From Enchytraeus crypticus (Eukaryota; Annelida; Clitellata; Enchytraeida; Enchytraeidae), in NCBI GenBank assembly GCA_905160935.1, contig CAJHZI010000463.1:1844001-1908000 (forward strand): a stretch of 64,000 nucleotides of DNA, read 5' to 3'. A model generated the notes under the pieces. That model was given only the letters and a program-made list of their open reading frames with translations. It was not told the DNA's origin and ran no database searches. Shown here one piece after another: positions 53,632 to 64,000 of this stretch; position 1 is the stretch's first letter; each line of letters starts with the position of its first letter. The position numbers and the translations under genes are program-made.

Positions 53632-56600
53632 GTAAATATTTTGAAATGTGATAATGCAGAATATGCCTGAGAAATTGGTCAGTTACATTAATTTGCTACT
53701 GAAACAATGGAATCAGTTATAACGTTTTGCTTACCTTTATAACGCTATTGAGCGATGTAAAACCACTACGCTCAATGATAAAATGTAGTAATTCATATTT
53801 TAATAAATGTTTCTTCAGTTTGGAAGCTCAGTGTTATCGTTGATAAACGCCTAACTTTCCATGGAAACATAACTAAAACTTCACAGGCATGATGCTTCCT
53901 TTCCGTGATTTTCGTCGAACACGTCCATATTTTTCACGTGAGACAGCTGCTACAATTGTGCCAGCTCTTGTGCAATCGAAGTTGGATTACTGTAATTCCC
54001 TTTTCTAGATTGATCGGTTGCAATTTGTTCAGAATTCTCTTGCACGAGCAAAATTGGTAGTTTTAAGTACTCACATTTTACACCTATTTTAAAGTCTTTG
54101 CACAGGCTAAAGATTAAAGAGCCTATAATTTACAAGACGGCTTGGTTAACTCATAATTCCATCATTACTCCTGGACAAAGTTGTGTAATCAGCCTTCTGC
54201 TATTCGATCTTATATATTAATTACTCTTGTTAAACCTAGCTTACCTTCACGCTCTAAACTATCTTCCAGCATTCTGCAGCGCAAATCTAAAATTATCTCT
54301 CAGCCACTCTTCGGTAGTCTTTATTGAATCTTATCGGCCTTTTGCTTTCCTATGACTAGGTCCCTAGGCAGTTGAAGACCTACCTTTTCTATCTCTCCTT
54401 TCAATCCAGTCTCCATAAGTTGCGACCAGTACATAAATCTCCTTTTCTTTATTTACCTTAATTTTTGGACTGCTATTTTGGATTCTGGAATTTGCACCAT
54501 TTTGGACCTTCTTCTTGCCCACCGGCTTGTATTTGTCTCAGTAGTACTCTATATTTTCTTGGATAACAGTAGCTCACTCATTAAAATGTGTATATTTTAA
54601 CTTTGTGCTGGATGTTATCATTGATGACAGTAGAACTTAAATTGTTTTTATATTATAGTTCAAAGCCTATTTAAAATGATTCAGGCTACAGTGAATGGAT
54701 AGAAAAACGGATGACGGAATGTTTAAAGTCTTTTCCAACTTTCGAAGAATTTATAAGAGCTCTTTGCACAAGACACTTTATCTACAACATTAATTAAATA
54801 TTGCACAAATTAATGGAGTCATAATTAATTCTGATCAATTTTTTGTGAATTACTTTTTAACAGTTTTGAGTGGCAGCAGGGTGAAAGTTGTTTTAGAAAT
54901 CTTACTTCAAATGAATGAGAGTGTAGACTTTTGTATATTTGTCACATTTTCATAAATTTTATTTAGCTGAGCTATTAGATATTCAATTTTGATCTGCTCT
55001 AATACACTTATCAAGGTCCTGCAGTTTTTGGGGATAACTATTTAAATGATTTTGTATTAATTAACTTTTGGCTAAAATATTTATTTACTCTGATCTAGAT
55101 TTCGCTGAGTATCTATGATAGATAGCGATTATATAATGTTTTTATGTATTTTCATGATTAGATGGAATTTGCTGTAAGAATGACCTGTGGAAAATGTGCC
55201 GATGAAGTTACGAAGGCTTTGAGTATCAGCGGTAATTGACGCTTTATTTATTTCTCTAATTTTGATGGTTCTAAAATATTTATATTGGAATTTTACAAAT
55301 AGAGCTATCGTTGTTTAAGAATAATGAAATTTATGCTCTTTAAATTGATGCAATAATAGGTTTGTAATAAATTTACTGAACTCTACAATTAATGTAACTT
55401 TCTGCAGCCCCAGAATGTACAATTAATAATTGTACCTTAGAAATAGGATGAATCACTGATTGCGATTAGTGTACTCTTTACCCCGTCATGATTATTGTAG
55501 TTGTTCAAATTAGTTAAGTTTAAAGCTCTTTTGATATTGACAAATGTTTAGAACATTGGGAAGCACACATTGAACTTTAAGTTAGACATATTTGTAGTAA
55601 TTTGACATGCATTATATATCATATGTAGGAATTAATATACTAAATATTTTTACAAATCTGCAAAAATTAATTGTATCATAATGTATTTCTTGAAATTTTA
55701 CTTCTGCACAGACGTTGAATCGTTTGAAGTGTTACTGCCAATAGAACTGGTGACAGTGACATCTACACTGCCACATACTGCGATTCAGAAGTTGATTGAG
55801 GCCACAGGAAGACAAGCTATACTGCTTGGCTTGGGAAGCAAGACACAAGGTTCTAAGCTGTTTTAAAATAGCGTGACTTTCTCTCTCTCTCCTCTCTGTC
55901 TCTCGTCTCTCTCTCTCTTCTGTACTTATGGTAATATGAAAGTAAACTTGGTGCTCATGGCGTCAATGAGTTGCGTGCCTAGCTAAAAGGGAATTTTAAA
56001 AGTTATATGATATCTGAAATTTCTTTATCATTTTTAATTCATCTAATGTATTAATCGTTTGGATATTCAGAAGTATTCCTGATATATTTCATAGTACAGC
56101 TCATTGTGTTTGCTCTACAGAGGTTTCTTTTAATGCTTTAGCTTGGGTTGAATGCTATATTTGGCATTATTTAAAGCAATATTTAGTAACATTTTGGAAT
56201 GAACACCATGTTGTTGTACTTTTTGCAAATTGCTTTTTTCATATAACATTAACATAAGACTCTTAAGATTAATAATAAACATTAACATATGACTCTTAAG
56301 ATTAATAATAAACATTAACATAAGACTCTTAAGATTAATAATAAACATTAACATATGACTCTTAAGATTAATAATAAACATTAACATAAGACTCTTAAGA
56401 TTAATAATAAACATTAACATAAGACTCTTAAGATTAATAATAAACATTAACATATGACTCTTAAGATTAATAATAAACATTAACATAAGACTCTTAAGAT
56501 TAATAATAAACATTAACATATGACTCTTAAGATTAATAATAAACATTAACATAAGACTTAAGATTAATAAAGTTTTGTGCTTGATTGATATTTGTTATCT

Positions 56601-59600
56601 CTGATGTACTCTCAAGCTAACATTGTTATCTTTTGTGCTCAATTTGTATATGGGCAGCAGTACAGTTAGATCAGACGTAGCAAAATTTACCATTTTAGTT
56701 TACTCTAGGCTCTTGTTTACAGGATGTCTCTCTGCTTGTTTAGATTCTCTTGTGGCAATGTTTACAGTTTAAGTTTACCCTAGATTCTTGTTTATAGGAT
56801 ATTTCCTGCTTGTTTAGATTCTCTTGTGGCAATGTTTACAGTTTAAGTTTACTCTAGACTCTTTTATGTAGAATGTTACTTGTTTAGACTTCCCTGTGGC
56901 AATATTTACTGTTTTAGTTTACTCTAGACTCTTTTGTATCTAGGATGTCTCTTGTTTAGACACCCTTGTGGCAATGTTTACCTCTAGACTCTTGTATCTA
57001 TGATGTTTCTTGTTTAGACGCCCTGTGGCTATGTTTACCTCTAGACTCTTGTATATATGATGTTTCTTGTTTAGACGCCCCTGTGGCATGTTTACCTCTA
57101 GACTCTTGTAGCTAGGATGTCTCTTGCTTAGACACCCTGTGGCTATGTTTACCTCTATACTCTTGTATCTAGGATGTTTCTTGTTTAGACACCCTGTGGC
57201 TATGTTTACCTCTAGACTCTTTTGTATCTATGATGTCTCTTGTTTAGACACCCCTGTTGCTATATTTACCTCTAGACTCTTTTTGTATCTATGATGTCTC
57301 TTGTTTAGACTCGCCTGTGGCTGGCTCAGCGGCTGTAGCGATGCTCTCTGGTGAGAGCAATCAGATGGGTGTGGTAAGATTGACTCAGCTCGCTGCAGAC
57401 TTATGTGTGGTGGACGGGTCGATGGATGGATTGTCACCTGGTGTACATGCTGTCTGTATACACGAGTACGGTGATCTGACGGATGGATGTAACGGGTTAG
57501 CATCGCTAAGTGTTTGATTGACATTAGGTAAAAAGAAATTTTTCAGAATTTTAGGGGAGACATGAGTGCTGGAGGACCAATGGTCGAGTGTGGTTAGTGA
57601 AGTTTGGCTGGAGCCAGTGGTGATGTCAGTAAGATTGGCTGGAGCCAGTGGTGATGTCAGTAAGATACTTGACCGTGGATCAGGAAGTACGGGTTCAAAT
57701 CCTGGGCTCGCCCGTCACTGACATTGCTTTCGAGTGAGGAAACTGGCGCTAACATTAGCTTTTACCTTTTTTTATTCCAGCTTATTGATTTTGTTTGATA
57801 TTCTTATTTGGTATATCGACAAATAATTAGCTCAGTTCTTGGGCTAATAATTTGAACGATGGCTGTAATGTGAGTGTGGAATACAGAGCTAATGTCTGAA
57901 CTGTTTGAACATCACTTTGCAGGTTTATGGGTGGCTGCGGCTATTGCATAGATGTTTTGATTATGGTTTAGCACTGCATTGAATGACTAATCAATAGACT
58001 GTGTTATTGATTTAATGATGTTGAATAAGTACTGTTGACGTGCTGTAGTATATACTACGAAGACCAGCAGCAAATGCTTGACTTGCCAATGCGTGCTATA
58101 TACAGCTTTGCAGTTTGCTGATTTTCGAAAATTAAAAACCGTAATCGTAGAAATTGTAGAATCCTGGATTTTTCTATATAACGTAATCTGTAAGCTAAGT
58201 GATTCTATTGTTAAGAATGTAATGTAATGTTTAATGGAGTAAATCATGCTAATGGATCTCTATACATTACAACAGTTACGGAAAAACAAGCAATATAAAA
58301 TAAACATTTTGAAATAAATTAAAGTTTGTAATATGAGACTTGTTTCATGTTTAATATTAACAGGTGTGGTGAAGTGCTTATTAGTGGATCAGAACAAGGG
58401 TCTGAGGTGTGTTATTTATATGATTATGTGTTTTTAACAATATTTAAAAAAATTCATGGCAGTAATTCGTAATGTATATCACATTGATTTAATTTATCGA
58501 TATGGTTTCAATTGTAAAAACTGAAGTTGAATGCATAACTTTAAAATCTAGTATAGTGCTGCTTTTTCCAGTTATCTCATATTTGTAGTTTAGCTTATTT
58601 ACTGCATGTATGGTGAAATAAAGATCATATTACATATATATTTAGCATTTGCGCATGGTTCCCTGTGAATATATCAGAGTAATTAGATGTTTTAGAATTT
58701 TGTAAATTATATTTTGTTGTTATGTCACCTGTTAGTAAAGGCTAACATTTTATATGAAAGTAGTGCTTTATTTTCTCGCAATATTATTGCCGTTACTCTA
58801 TTACAATATTATTACTGTTACTCTGACAACTTCTATTGAGGATATATAAACTCTTTTCTAGGTAGAATATAAATTTTTTAGTGCTATTTTATTACCTGTG
58901 CTATTTATTCCCTCTGGTATTTTGTTTTTGTGGTATTTTATTTCTGTGCTGTATTTTATTGAACATATAGAGGCTTGGATACCTGGGTACAATGGCGGCC
59001 GATAGCAGTGGAAGAGCTGGATTCAGATTCGAGAATAGTCGCATTCAAATACACAAGATAATCGGTCGATCTTTGGTGATCCATCAACTTGATTCCTCTG
59101 AGTTTAACCACAACTCAAAACGGTAAGCATGTTTAGCAGGTAACAAATTTATTTACTTCAAATAATGGGATTGGCGAAAACTACTATTTATCTATCTACA
59201 TCTATTGAATCTGGGACATTTAGTAATATGGGCCTGTATTTAGTACGACTATAAGAATTCAATATAGTAACGGACAAATAATAATAATAATTCAATATAA
59301 AACTGACATATTTAGCAGACCTATAACAAATCTATTTACTTCAAATAGTGTGATTGACCAAAACGTTAGAATTTTTACTAGTCTCTTTCGTTGAGGCTAC
59401 TTGAGCTTGACTTCATTTTTGTTAATTAATCTAAAAACCTACTCCTATTAATATCAGGATAGTATTAATTATCTATCGACAGATGTTGGATCCTGGACAT
59501 GTAACAGTAGGGGCCCTCATGAACTTGCCTATAGGAGGTGACTAATGCAAATTGTGCGATGTTTGGCTGTGTGTTCTCTGTTTTCCTGCATCGTATAAAC

Positions 59601-59974
59601 GTTGCTGAACTTTTAATTGTATGGTTGATACCAGTGTTAGAATTTTACCTTAAAATGCTTCCTGCTGCAAATAATTTTGTTTGATGTTGTTTGTTATTGT
59701 ATATATTTTGGAAAGGTTGTCGGTATATTGGATTTTCACCATTCTATGGATCTATTCATATTTGCTAAAGTTTTACTCTGGTTCAACTGTGCTCGTTATT
59801 ACATGAATGCCAGTGCCTCTCTAAATAAGCCTATTTGTTTGTTGTTGTTGTTGTTTCAGAGTTGCCTGTGGAATCTTAGCGAGATCATCAGGGTTGTTTG
59901 AGAACAGTAAGCGTATCTGTGCGTGCAGTGGTAAGACCATATGGGAGGAAAGATTGGACGCTACGACGACATAA
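53614..59974 (+). CDS. CCS: Copper chaperone for superoxide dismutase
   Basis: Seven coding exons: 53614-53631, 55162-55231, 55712-55849, 57309-57495, 58364-58406, 58971-59122 and 59860-59974 (723 nt, 240 aa; human 274 aa). Domain 1 (about 7-75) is an Atx1-like HMA domain with the copper motif MTCGKC (Cys15, Cys18). Domain 2 (about 76-203) is SOD1-like: [27 protein letters not shown]-type and [12 protein letters not shown]. Domain 3 has ICACSG (CxC, Cys223 and Cys225) before TIWEER. CCS delivers copper to SOD1 in the cytosol and forms its disulfide. Domain 2 lacks the zinc ligands of the human protein: the HFNPDGASHGG and DRHRGD segment is replaced by a shorter [17 protein letters not shown]. 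The first of the two histidines before the YGD motif is cysteine (AVCIHEYGD). Phases agree at all six junctions. Confidence 0.96.
53820..54430 (+). mobile_element. Decayed L2/CR1-type LINE 3' end
   Basis: Frames carry [31 protein letters not shown] and then scattered similarity to the LINE C-terminus, including PSRSKLSSS-like residues and RQLKTYLF at the end. SKLDYCNSL is a hallmark of CR1/L2 elements. Many frame breaks; an old copy in CCS intron 1. Confidence 0.82.
55162..55231 (+). CDS. CCS: CCS exon 2 (copper-binding loop)
   Basis: Acceptor CATGATTAG, donor GTAATT, phase 0 in and 1 out. Encodes [20 protein letters not shown], matching human MEFAVQMTCQSCVDAVRKSL. Confidence 0.96.
55712..55849 (+). 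CDS. CCS: CCS exon 3
   Basis: Acceptor CTTCTGCACAG, donor GTTCTA, phase 1 both sides. Encodes the rest of the HMA domain: [20 protein letters not shown] and [16 protein letters not shown], matching human LLEGTGRQAVLKGMGS. Confidence 0.95.
55880..55921. repeat. (CT)n microsatellite
   Basis: CT tract just after the exon 3 donor. Confidence 0.9.
56245..56572. repeat. Minisatellite, 33-bp unit (gactcttaagattaataata...)
   Basis: About nine units in CCS intron 3. The period of 33 keeps an 11-residue frame open on the minus strand ([11 protein letters not shown]), which is a repeat artefact. Confidence 0.95.
56690..57308 (+). repeat. Minisatellite derived from the CCS exon 4 acceptor and exon start
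   Basis: About nine units of roughly 57-68 bp. Each contains cttgtttagacaccctgtgg-like sequence, a near copy of the true junction cttgtttag/actcgcctgtgg. Between them lies 'ctctagactcttgtatctag'. The final unit runs into real exon 4 at 57309. Confidence 0.92.
57309..57495 (+). CDS. CCS: CCS exon 4 (SOD-like domain)
   Basis: Acceptor CTTGTTTAG, donor GTTAGC, phase 1 in and 2 out. Encodes [40 protein letters not shown] and [10 protein letters not shown]. Confidence 0.95.
57603..57776 (+). repeat. SINE B copy with duplicated head
   Basis: Plus orientation. The first ~31 bases (ggctggagccagtggtgatg...) occur twice in tandem (57607 and 57636), then the full body follows: 'gggttcaaatcctgggctcg', 'gctttcgagtgaggaaactg', 'aacattagctttta'. 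Confidence 0.9.
58364..58406 (+). CDS. CCS: CCS exon 5
   Basis: Acceptor ATTAACAG, donor GTGTGT, phase 2 in and 0 out. Encodes [14 protein letters not shown], replacing the His-rich zinc loop of other CCS proteins. Confidence 0.88.
58971..59122 (+). CDS. CCS: CCS exon 6
   Basis: Acceptor ACATATAG, donor GTAAGC, phase 0 in and 2 out. Encodes [20 protein letters not shown] and [14 protein letters not shown], matching human HRGDLGNVRADADGRAIFRM and DVIGRSLIIDEGED. Confidence 0.95.
59860..59974 (+). CDS. CCS: CCS exon 7 (domain 3)
   Basis: Acceptor GTTGTTTCAG, phase 2, TAA stop. Encodes [20 protein letters not shown], then [11 protein letters not shown], the family's C-terminal CxC region; the tail after it is short (LDATTT). 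Confidence 0.96.
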
Positions 59975-61100
59975 ACTCTCGCTCAGTTGAATACTTTCTT
60001 GTGATATATTCCCGATATCATCGATGTGCATCGAATTAGCCTTTAAGCAACCTTGTATTGTTTTGTATAATCTTGTGTTGTATAGATATCTTGATGGATT
60101 TGCCACCATATTATGCTTGACGTTCTGCAACAGACATTTATGAACTCTTCTTTGTGTTATGTTAATATATAGGAAATTTTAGACTTAAGTGGAGTATTGC
60201 TATAATAGGGGCCTACTATATCTATCATCTGGAACTATTCAATTTATAAATTGGTTTTTTGCTTTGGTTATAAATTTCATAATTGTGCATAAATTATGCA
60301 TGCAAGGCTGGGGGTCGGTTCTGGAGCCAAATCGAAGAGTCAACATTGCAATTGAAATTATGCTGTTCTCATCACGTTAATGAAAAGTAATCCATCCAAC
60401 GTAGCGATGAAGCTTTTAGTTAGTAATCTTAATTAAATGGTATTTGCATGGAATACGAGTTTTACCAGCAATTGATAAAGCTTATTTTGAAAAAGATTAT
60501 TATGTCAAAACTTACTTTTTGTCATACTTTTGTCAAAATTATGATTTCGGTAAGATTCTATATTTTTATCAGTATTTTTCTATATTGCTTTCACATTTGG
60601 CTTGTAACAAGATATTCTGAATTTGAATTATGTTTGGTTGCTTATTATAAAATCATAGAATAAGACGATTCGTTTAAACTGCTCGTAGAGTTCCATCCAT
60701 CATCTTATGCTGCTTCAGTTGTTAGACTTCTGCGCTTGTCATAGAAAATTTGTTTTAAGATATTTCTTAAACTTAATCAGAGTTTTTTTTCTTATAGCAT
60801 GAATCCGTTCGAGTGGACATAATCCTCAAATGATTTGCTATTGTGTTGCCTGCATACTAGACTTATCTGTCTCATGACTTGTGCCTGATATTTTTAATTG
60901 AAAGGAAATTCTTTTTCATTCAGTTACAATAGTTCCATAATATTTATCAGTAGGCCTATTTGTGCTGGAGAGGTGCGAACACAAGATGCTTTATGTTGTT
61001 CTCATGACTCTCACAGAGGAGTGCCAGATGCCAGTCTTTAAATCCGCACATAAATAAATGCGCGCATGCATGCATAGATACACACATAGGCCTACTTACA
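59975..61100. other. Downstream of CCS, no gene recognised
   Basis: CCS 3'UTR and flank; AT-rich. No conserved coding segment or confident poly(A) signal. Confidence 0.6.
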
Positions 61101-61104
61101 TACA

Positions 61105-61108
61105 TACA

Positions 61109-61160
<52 letters not shown>

Positions 61161-61396
61161 CATACATACATCTGTACATACACACATACGTACGTACTTA
61201 CCTATATACATACATAGTTTAGTTACATACCTGCAAACAAATATACATACATGCGCACTTACATACGTTCATTCATGCATACATACGTACACACACATTC
61301 CTGAATGCATACTTACATACTTATAGGCATACACCCTTACATGCATACATACTTATTTACATATATATACATAAATAAATGCAGGTGGATATACAC

Positions 61397-61460
<64 letters not shown>
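61105..61460. repeat. (TA)n and TACA/CATA-rich microsatellite cluster
   Basis: TA tracts at 61109-61155 and 61400-61452 flank a 'acatacat'-rich stretch. Open frames here are artefacts. Confidence 0.95.
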
Positions 61461-61465
<5 letters not shown>

Positions 61466-61471
61466 TGTATA

Positions 61472-62174
61472 CAGGGTGAGTAAAAAAGCACCTGCAAAAA
61501 GTTTGTAGATCTCTGGCTATTGTTAATATTTTCTAATAAAACTTCTACCACTTACTAAAGGACTTATGTTTGATGGGGTCGCCAATTTTCATCCATTTAA
61601 ATTCATATATTGGCCAGTTATGCAAGTTTCAGCAGAGAAACGCCATATTTTTGAATGTACTATAAATAAAAATTATATTTAATTTAATTTTTATTTTGGC
61701 CCTGAGAAGGGTTGTTGTGGTGGTTCAGAAAGCACCAGTTGTATCTGCTAGCATTGCTGCCTATTCGATATGCTTTCATCCTGCTGCTACGCAGGACTAC
61801 AGTCGCTTTCGAACGCTAGGACAGCCTTGTTGATTCCAGCTTGGAGCATTGTCTCCCAGATTGATTGTTGCACTTCCTGCTGTTCTGTCTTGTTTTTAAG
61901 TTTCATCTTAAAACTTTTACGTTTTAAGCTTCTCGTCAGGTAAGTGCAGTCTGCACTTACCGTTGTAGCAAACGCCATTTTTAGGTAAAAATGGGGGGTT
62001 GTTCTGCTGAAACTTGTATAACTGGCCAATCTATAGATTAAAATGGGATGAAAATTTGCCACCCCATCAAAAATTATGACGTTAAATTATTGGTAGAAGT
62101 TTATTTTGAAAATATTAACAATAGCCTGAGATATTCAAACTTTTTGCAGATGTTATCATTTTTTAGTCTCCCTG
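61472..62174 (-). mobile_element. Tc1/mariner-like DNA transposon, second copy
   Basis: Starts CAGGGTGAGTAAAAAAG and ends AAAAAATGATAACATC-complement...CTCCCTG, with ~190-bp inverted repeats alike to those of 35522-36480. It is flanked by TA on both sides (tata/cagg and cctg/tata), the target site of this superfamily. A transposase remnant on the minus strand reads QSIWETMLQAGINKAVLAF, matching LPQAGINKAILAF of the first copy. Internally deleted (703 vs 959 bp) and dead. Confidence 0.9.
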
Positions 62175-62499
62175 TATATTGCCTTTTTGTTGTTTTTGTT
62201 TCAAATACTTAATGGTTGCATAAAGTTGTTTATGTTATTCTAAAGTGTATCTGTTCTGTGTTCTGAACTGCACGTGTCCGGTGCATTAAAAATTATAATC
62301 AAGTAATAATATGTAACTTGCAATTTTGATTCATTTTTGACTAAATTTCGAAGCAAGTTTGGAAATTTAAGTTGCATTTACATATTATTAAGCATTAAGA
62401 AAGTATTAATTTGTTTCTAGATTCTTAATTATACTACAATATTTTATTGATTAGAACCGTCTAGATCATTCCATGCATAGGCGTAACCACGACCGAAAA

Positions 62500-62600
62500 T
62501 CTGGGGGGGACACAATCATTGGCGTATCCACGGGGGGGGGGCGGGAGCCTGCCCCCCTAAGGCCCGCCGATAAAAAAAAACAACTATATTTTCATTGTTT
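62500..62600. repeat. G-run element with 'ggcgta..ccac' motif
   Basis: Contains 'ataggcgtaaccacgaccga', G7-G10 runs and 'ggcgtatccacgggg'. The reverse complement of 63540-63645 has the same 'ggcgtaaccacc' followed by G runs, so these are related copies of a short element. Confidence 0.6.
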
Positions 62601-62691
62601 TTATGGAAATTTCTTTGTGTAAATATGTATGTAAGAGCATTGGTTAAGGGGGGGGAATGAACTTAGGTTCACTGGCATGCACAGTACGACT

Positions 62692-62838
62692 ACTGGCTGA
62701 AGCCAGTGGCGATGTCGGTAAGATACTTGAAGGCGGATCAGTATGTGAAAGGCTCAAATCCTGGGCTGGCCCGTCACTGACATCGCTTTAGAGTGAGGAA
62801 ACTGACGTTGACATTAGCTTTACCAGCTTTTAACTTTC
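62692..62838 (+). repeat. SINE B copy
   Basis: Plus orientation: 'ggctgaagccagtggcgatg', 'ggctcaaatcctgggct', 'gagtgaggaaactgacgttg', 'agctttaccagctttt'. Confidence 0.92.
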
Positions 62839-62839
62839 A

Positions 62840-63530
62840 AAAATCGATCCACTGGCAGTGGCCTTGCTCTGTACGGTAGAAGCAGCGCCGTGCGCAAATT
62901 CCTCGAGATTTTCTAACAGAACTCTGAATGATACTGCAAAGTTGCATTTACAACTTTCAGAATTCAAAATCGAAATTAGTAACATTAATTCTTACCAGAC
63001 GCGGCTTCTTGATCTTTAACAGAAATTATTTATCCATGATGCAATTATGCAGAACTTGGTTTACTGTCTATGAATTTATATTGTAACAAACTACATAAGC
63101 TAAACCTTTATGCACATTTTTCAGAGCATCTACCGATGGTTGATAAGTTGACCTTTCAAGATACAATAGGCCTATGCAGCCGCAAACTCTAGATAGGCAA
63201 ATATAGTTTCATCCCGCTTAGCTCGGCTAATTGGCACTTGGCACTCTCCCATATTTCGTCACACTCACTTAAAATCGGCCGCTCAGCCCTATAGCCTCCT
63301 ATATAGTATATACTACTAAAGTATGTAACAGTATATAAGAGTCTATGGCCGAGAATACAAAGAAGGCCTACGACTACAGCTATATCATTAATTAATATCA
63401 TGGAAGGGTATCAGTTTACCACTCGATCTACAGCACGGCTCTATACAGTAAATGCTAGTAATACTTACACATGCAGTTATTGAGCAACATTGAAAATACG
63501 CAAAATTTCTTACATAAAGTATATATACAT
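62840..63530. other. No gene recognised
   Basis: Short frames only; no repeats shared with the rest of the window were seen here. Confidence 0.5.
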
Positions 63531-63539
63531 GTATATTTG

Positions 63540-63645
63540 AGGCTAAATTCTGGGGGGGGGACATTTGCATGCATGTCCCCCCAGTCTAAATTCTGGGGGG
63601 ACGTGTCCCCCCTGTCCCCCCCGGTGGTTACGCCAATGATTTCAT
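63540..63645 (-). repeat. G-run element, second copy, with palindrome
   Basis: 'ggggggggacatttgcatgc' is followed by 'atgtccccccagtc': a near-palindrome centred on GCATGC, then repeated 'taaattctgggg' and C runs ending 'ggtggttacgcc'. A possible MITE or MITE end. Confidence 0.6.
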
Positions 63646-63740
63646 GCATGTAACGTTGTGTAACTTATTTTTACCTAAGTAGAAACTCTGAAACTAGTAT
63701 TGCTAAGGACAATAATATATTAGATGTCTATAATCTTAAA

Positions 63741-63845
63741 ACCTGGTAAAGCTAATGTTAACGTCAGCTTTCTCACTCAAGAGCGATGTCAGTGACAGGG
63801 GAGCCCAGGATTTGAGCACTGCACATACTAACCCGCTGCCGAATA
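63741..63845 (-). repeat. SINE B copy, head truncated
   Basis: Minus orientation; 'ctggtaaagctaatgttaac', 'gatttgagcactgcacatac'; the head side is lost at about 63845. Confidence 0.85.
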
Positions 63846-64000
63846 GCTAACATTAACATTTATACGTTATCCATTCTTGCCATTTCGTTGACGTAAGAAA
63901 TTCAAAGCTGTTCATTTTAATACCTACGTTTTGCTTAAATCAATTACAAATGACTTCAAGTATAAGTAAATGTTGTTCACAGTTGTTTTTATACGAGATA

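Noticed and set aside
56130-56552. 140-codon minus-strand frame with 11-residue repeats
   Set aside because: Created by the 33-bp minisatellite in a CCS intron.

Overview
The window is AT-rich nuclear DNA from an invertebrate animal. The genes have many short exons with GT-AG introns and use the standard code. They match animal families, and the introns are full of tRNA-derived SINEs, LINE fragments and minisatellites. The sequence does not settle the phylum. An early-branching or lophotrochozoan-type invertebrate would fit, but this is a guess.

Three protein genes can be rebuilt exon by exon with every reading-frame phase agreeing. (1) An NCKIPSD/SPIN90 orthologue (+ strand, 5221-19973, 12 exons, 667 aa): an SH3 protein with a C-terminal Arp2/3-activating domain. 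(2) A receptor-type protein tyrosine phosphatase (- strand, 44129 down to 24744, 11 exons, 2313 aa): signal peptide, EGF-like domain, fibronectin III domains, an 849-residue Ser/Thr-rich mucin-like exon, two furin-type sites, one membrane span and two PTP domains, both with altered catalytic motifs. (3) CCS, the copper chaperone for SOD1 (+ strand, 53614-59974, 7 exons, 240 aa), with its copper motifs kept but the zinc site of its SOD-like domain gone. The first two genes converge on a 4.8-kb intergenic stretch. The last two are divergent, with a LINE between them. They do not look like one pathway.

The rest is mobile DNA and repeats. There are two abundant tRNA-derived SINE families (called A and B here), and two LINE/SINE pairs sharing 3' tails (LINE-X with SINE C, LINE-Y with SINE D). 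There is also a CR1/Jockey-type LINE with tandem 5' units (LINE-Z), an L2/CR1-type remnant, a hAT-like element nested in a SINE with its 8-bp target duplication, two Tc1/mariner-like elements with long inverted repeats, and many minisatellites and microsatellites. No LTR or virus-derived element was recognised.

The most unusual signal is at splice junctions. Three minisatellites in two unrelated genes (11.81-12.11, 17.16-17.88 and 56.69-57.31 kb) are built from the edge of the adjoining exon together with its splice site. Each gives about eight to seventeen decoy splice sites beside the real one. Several SINEs also lie within a few bases to a few tens of bases of splice sites.
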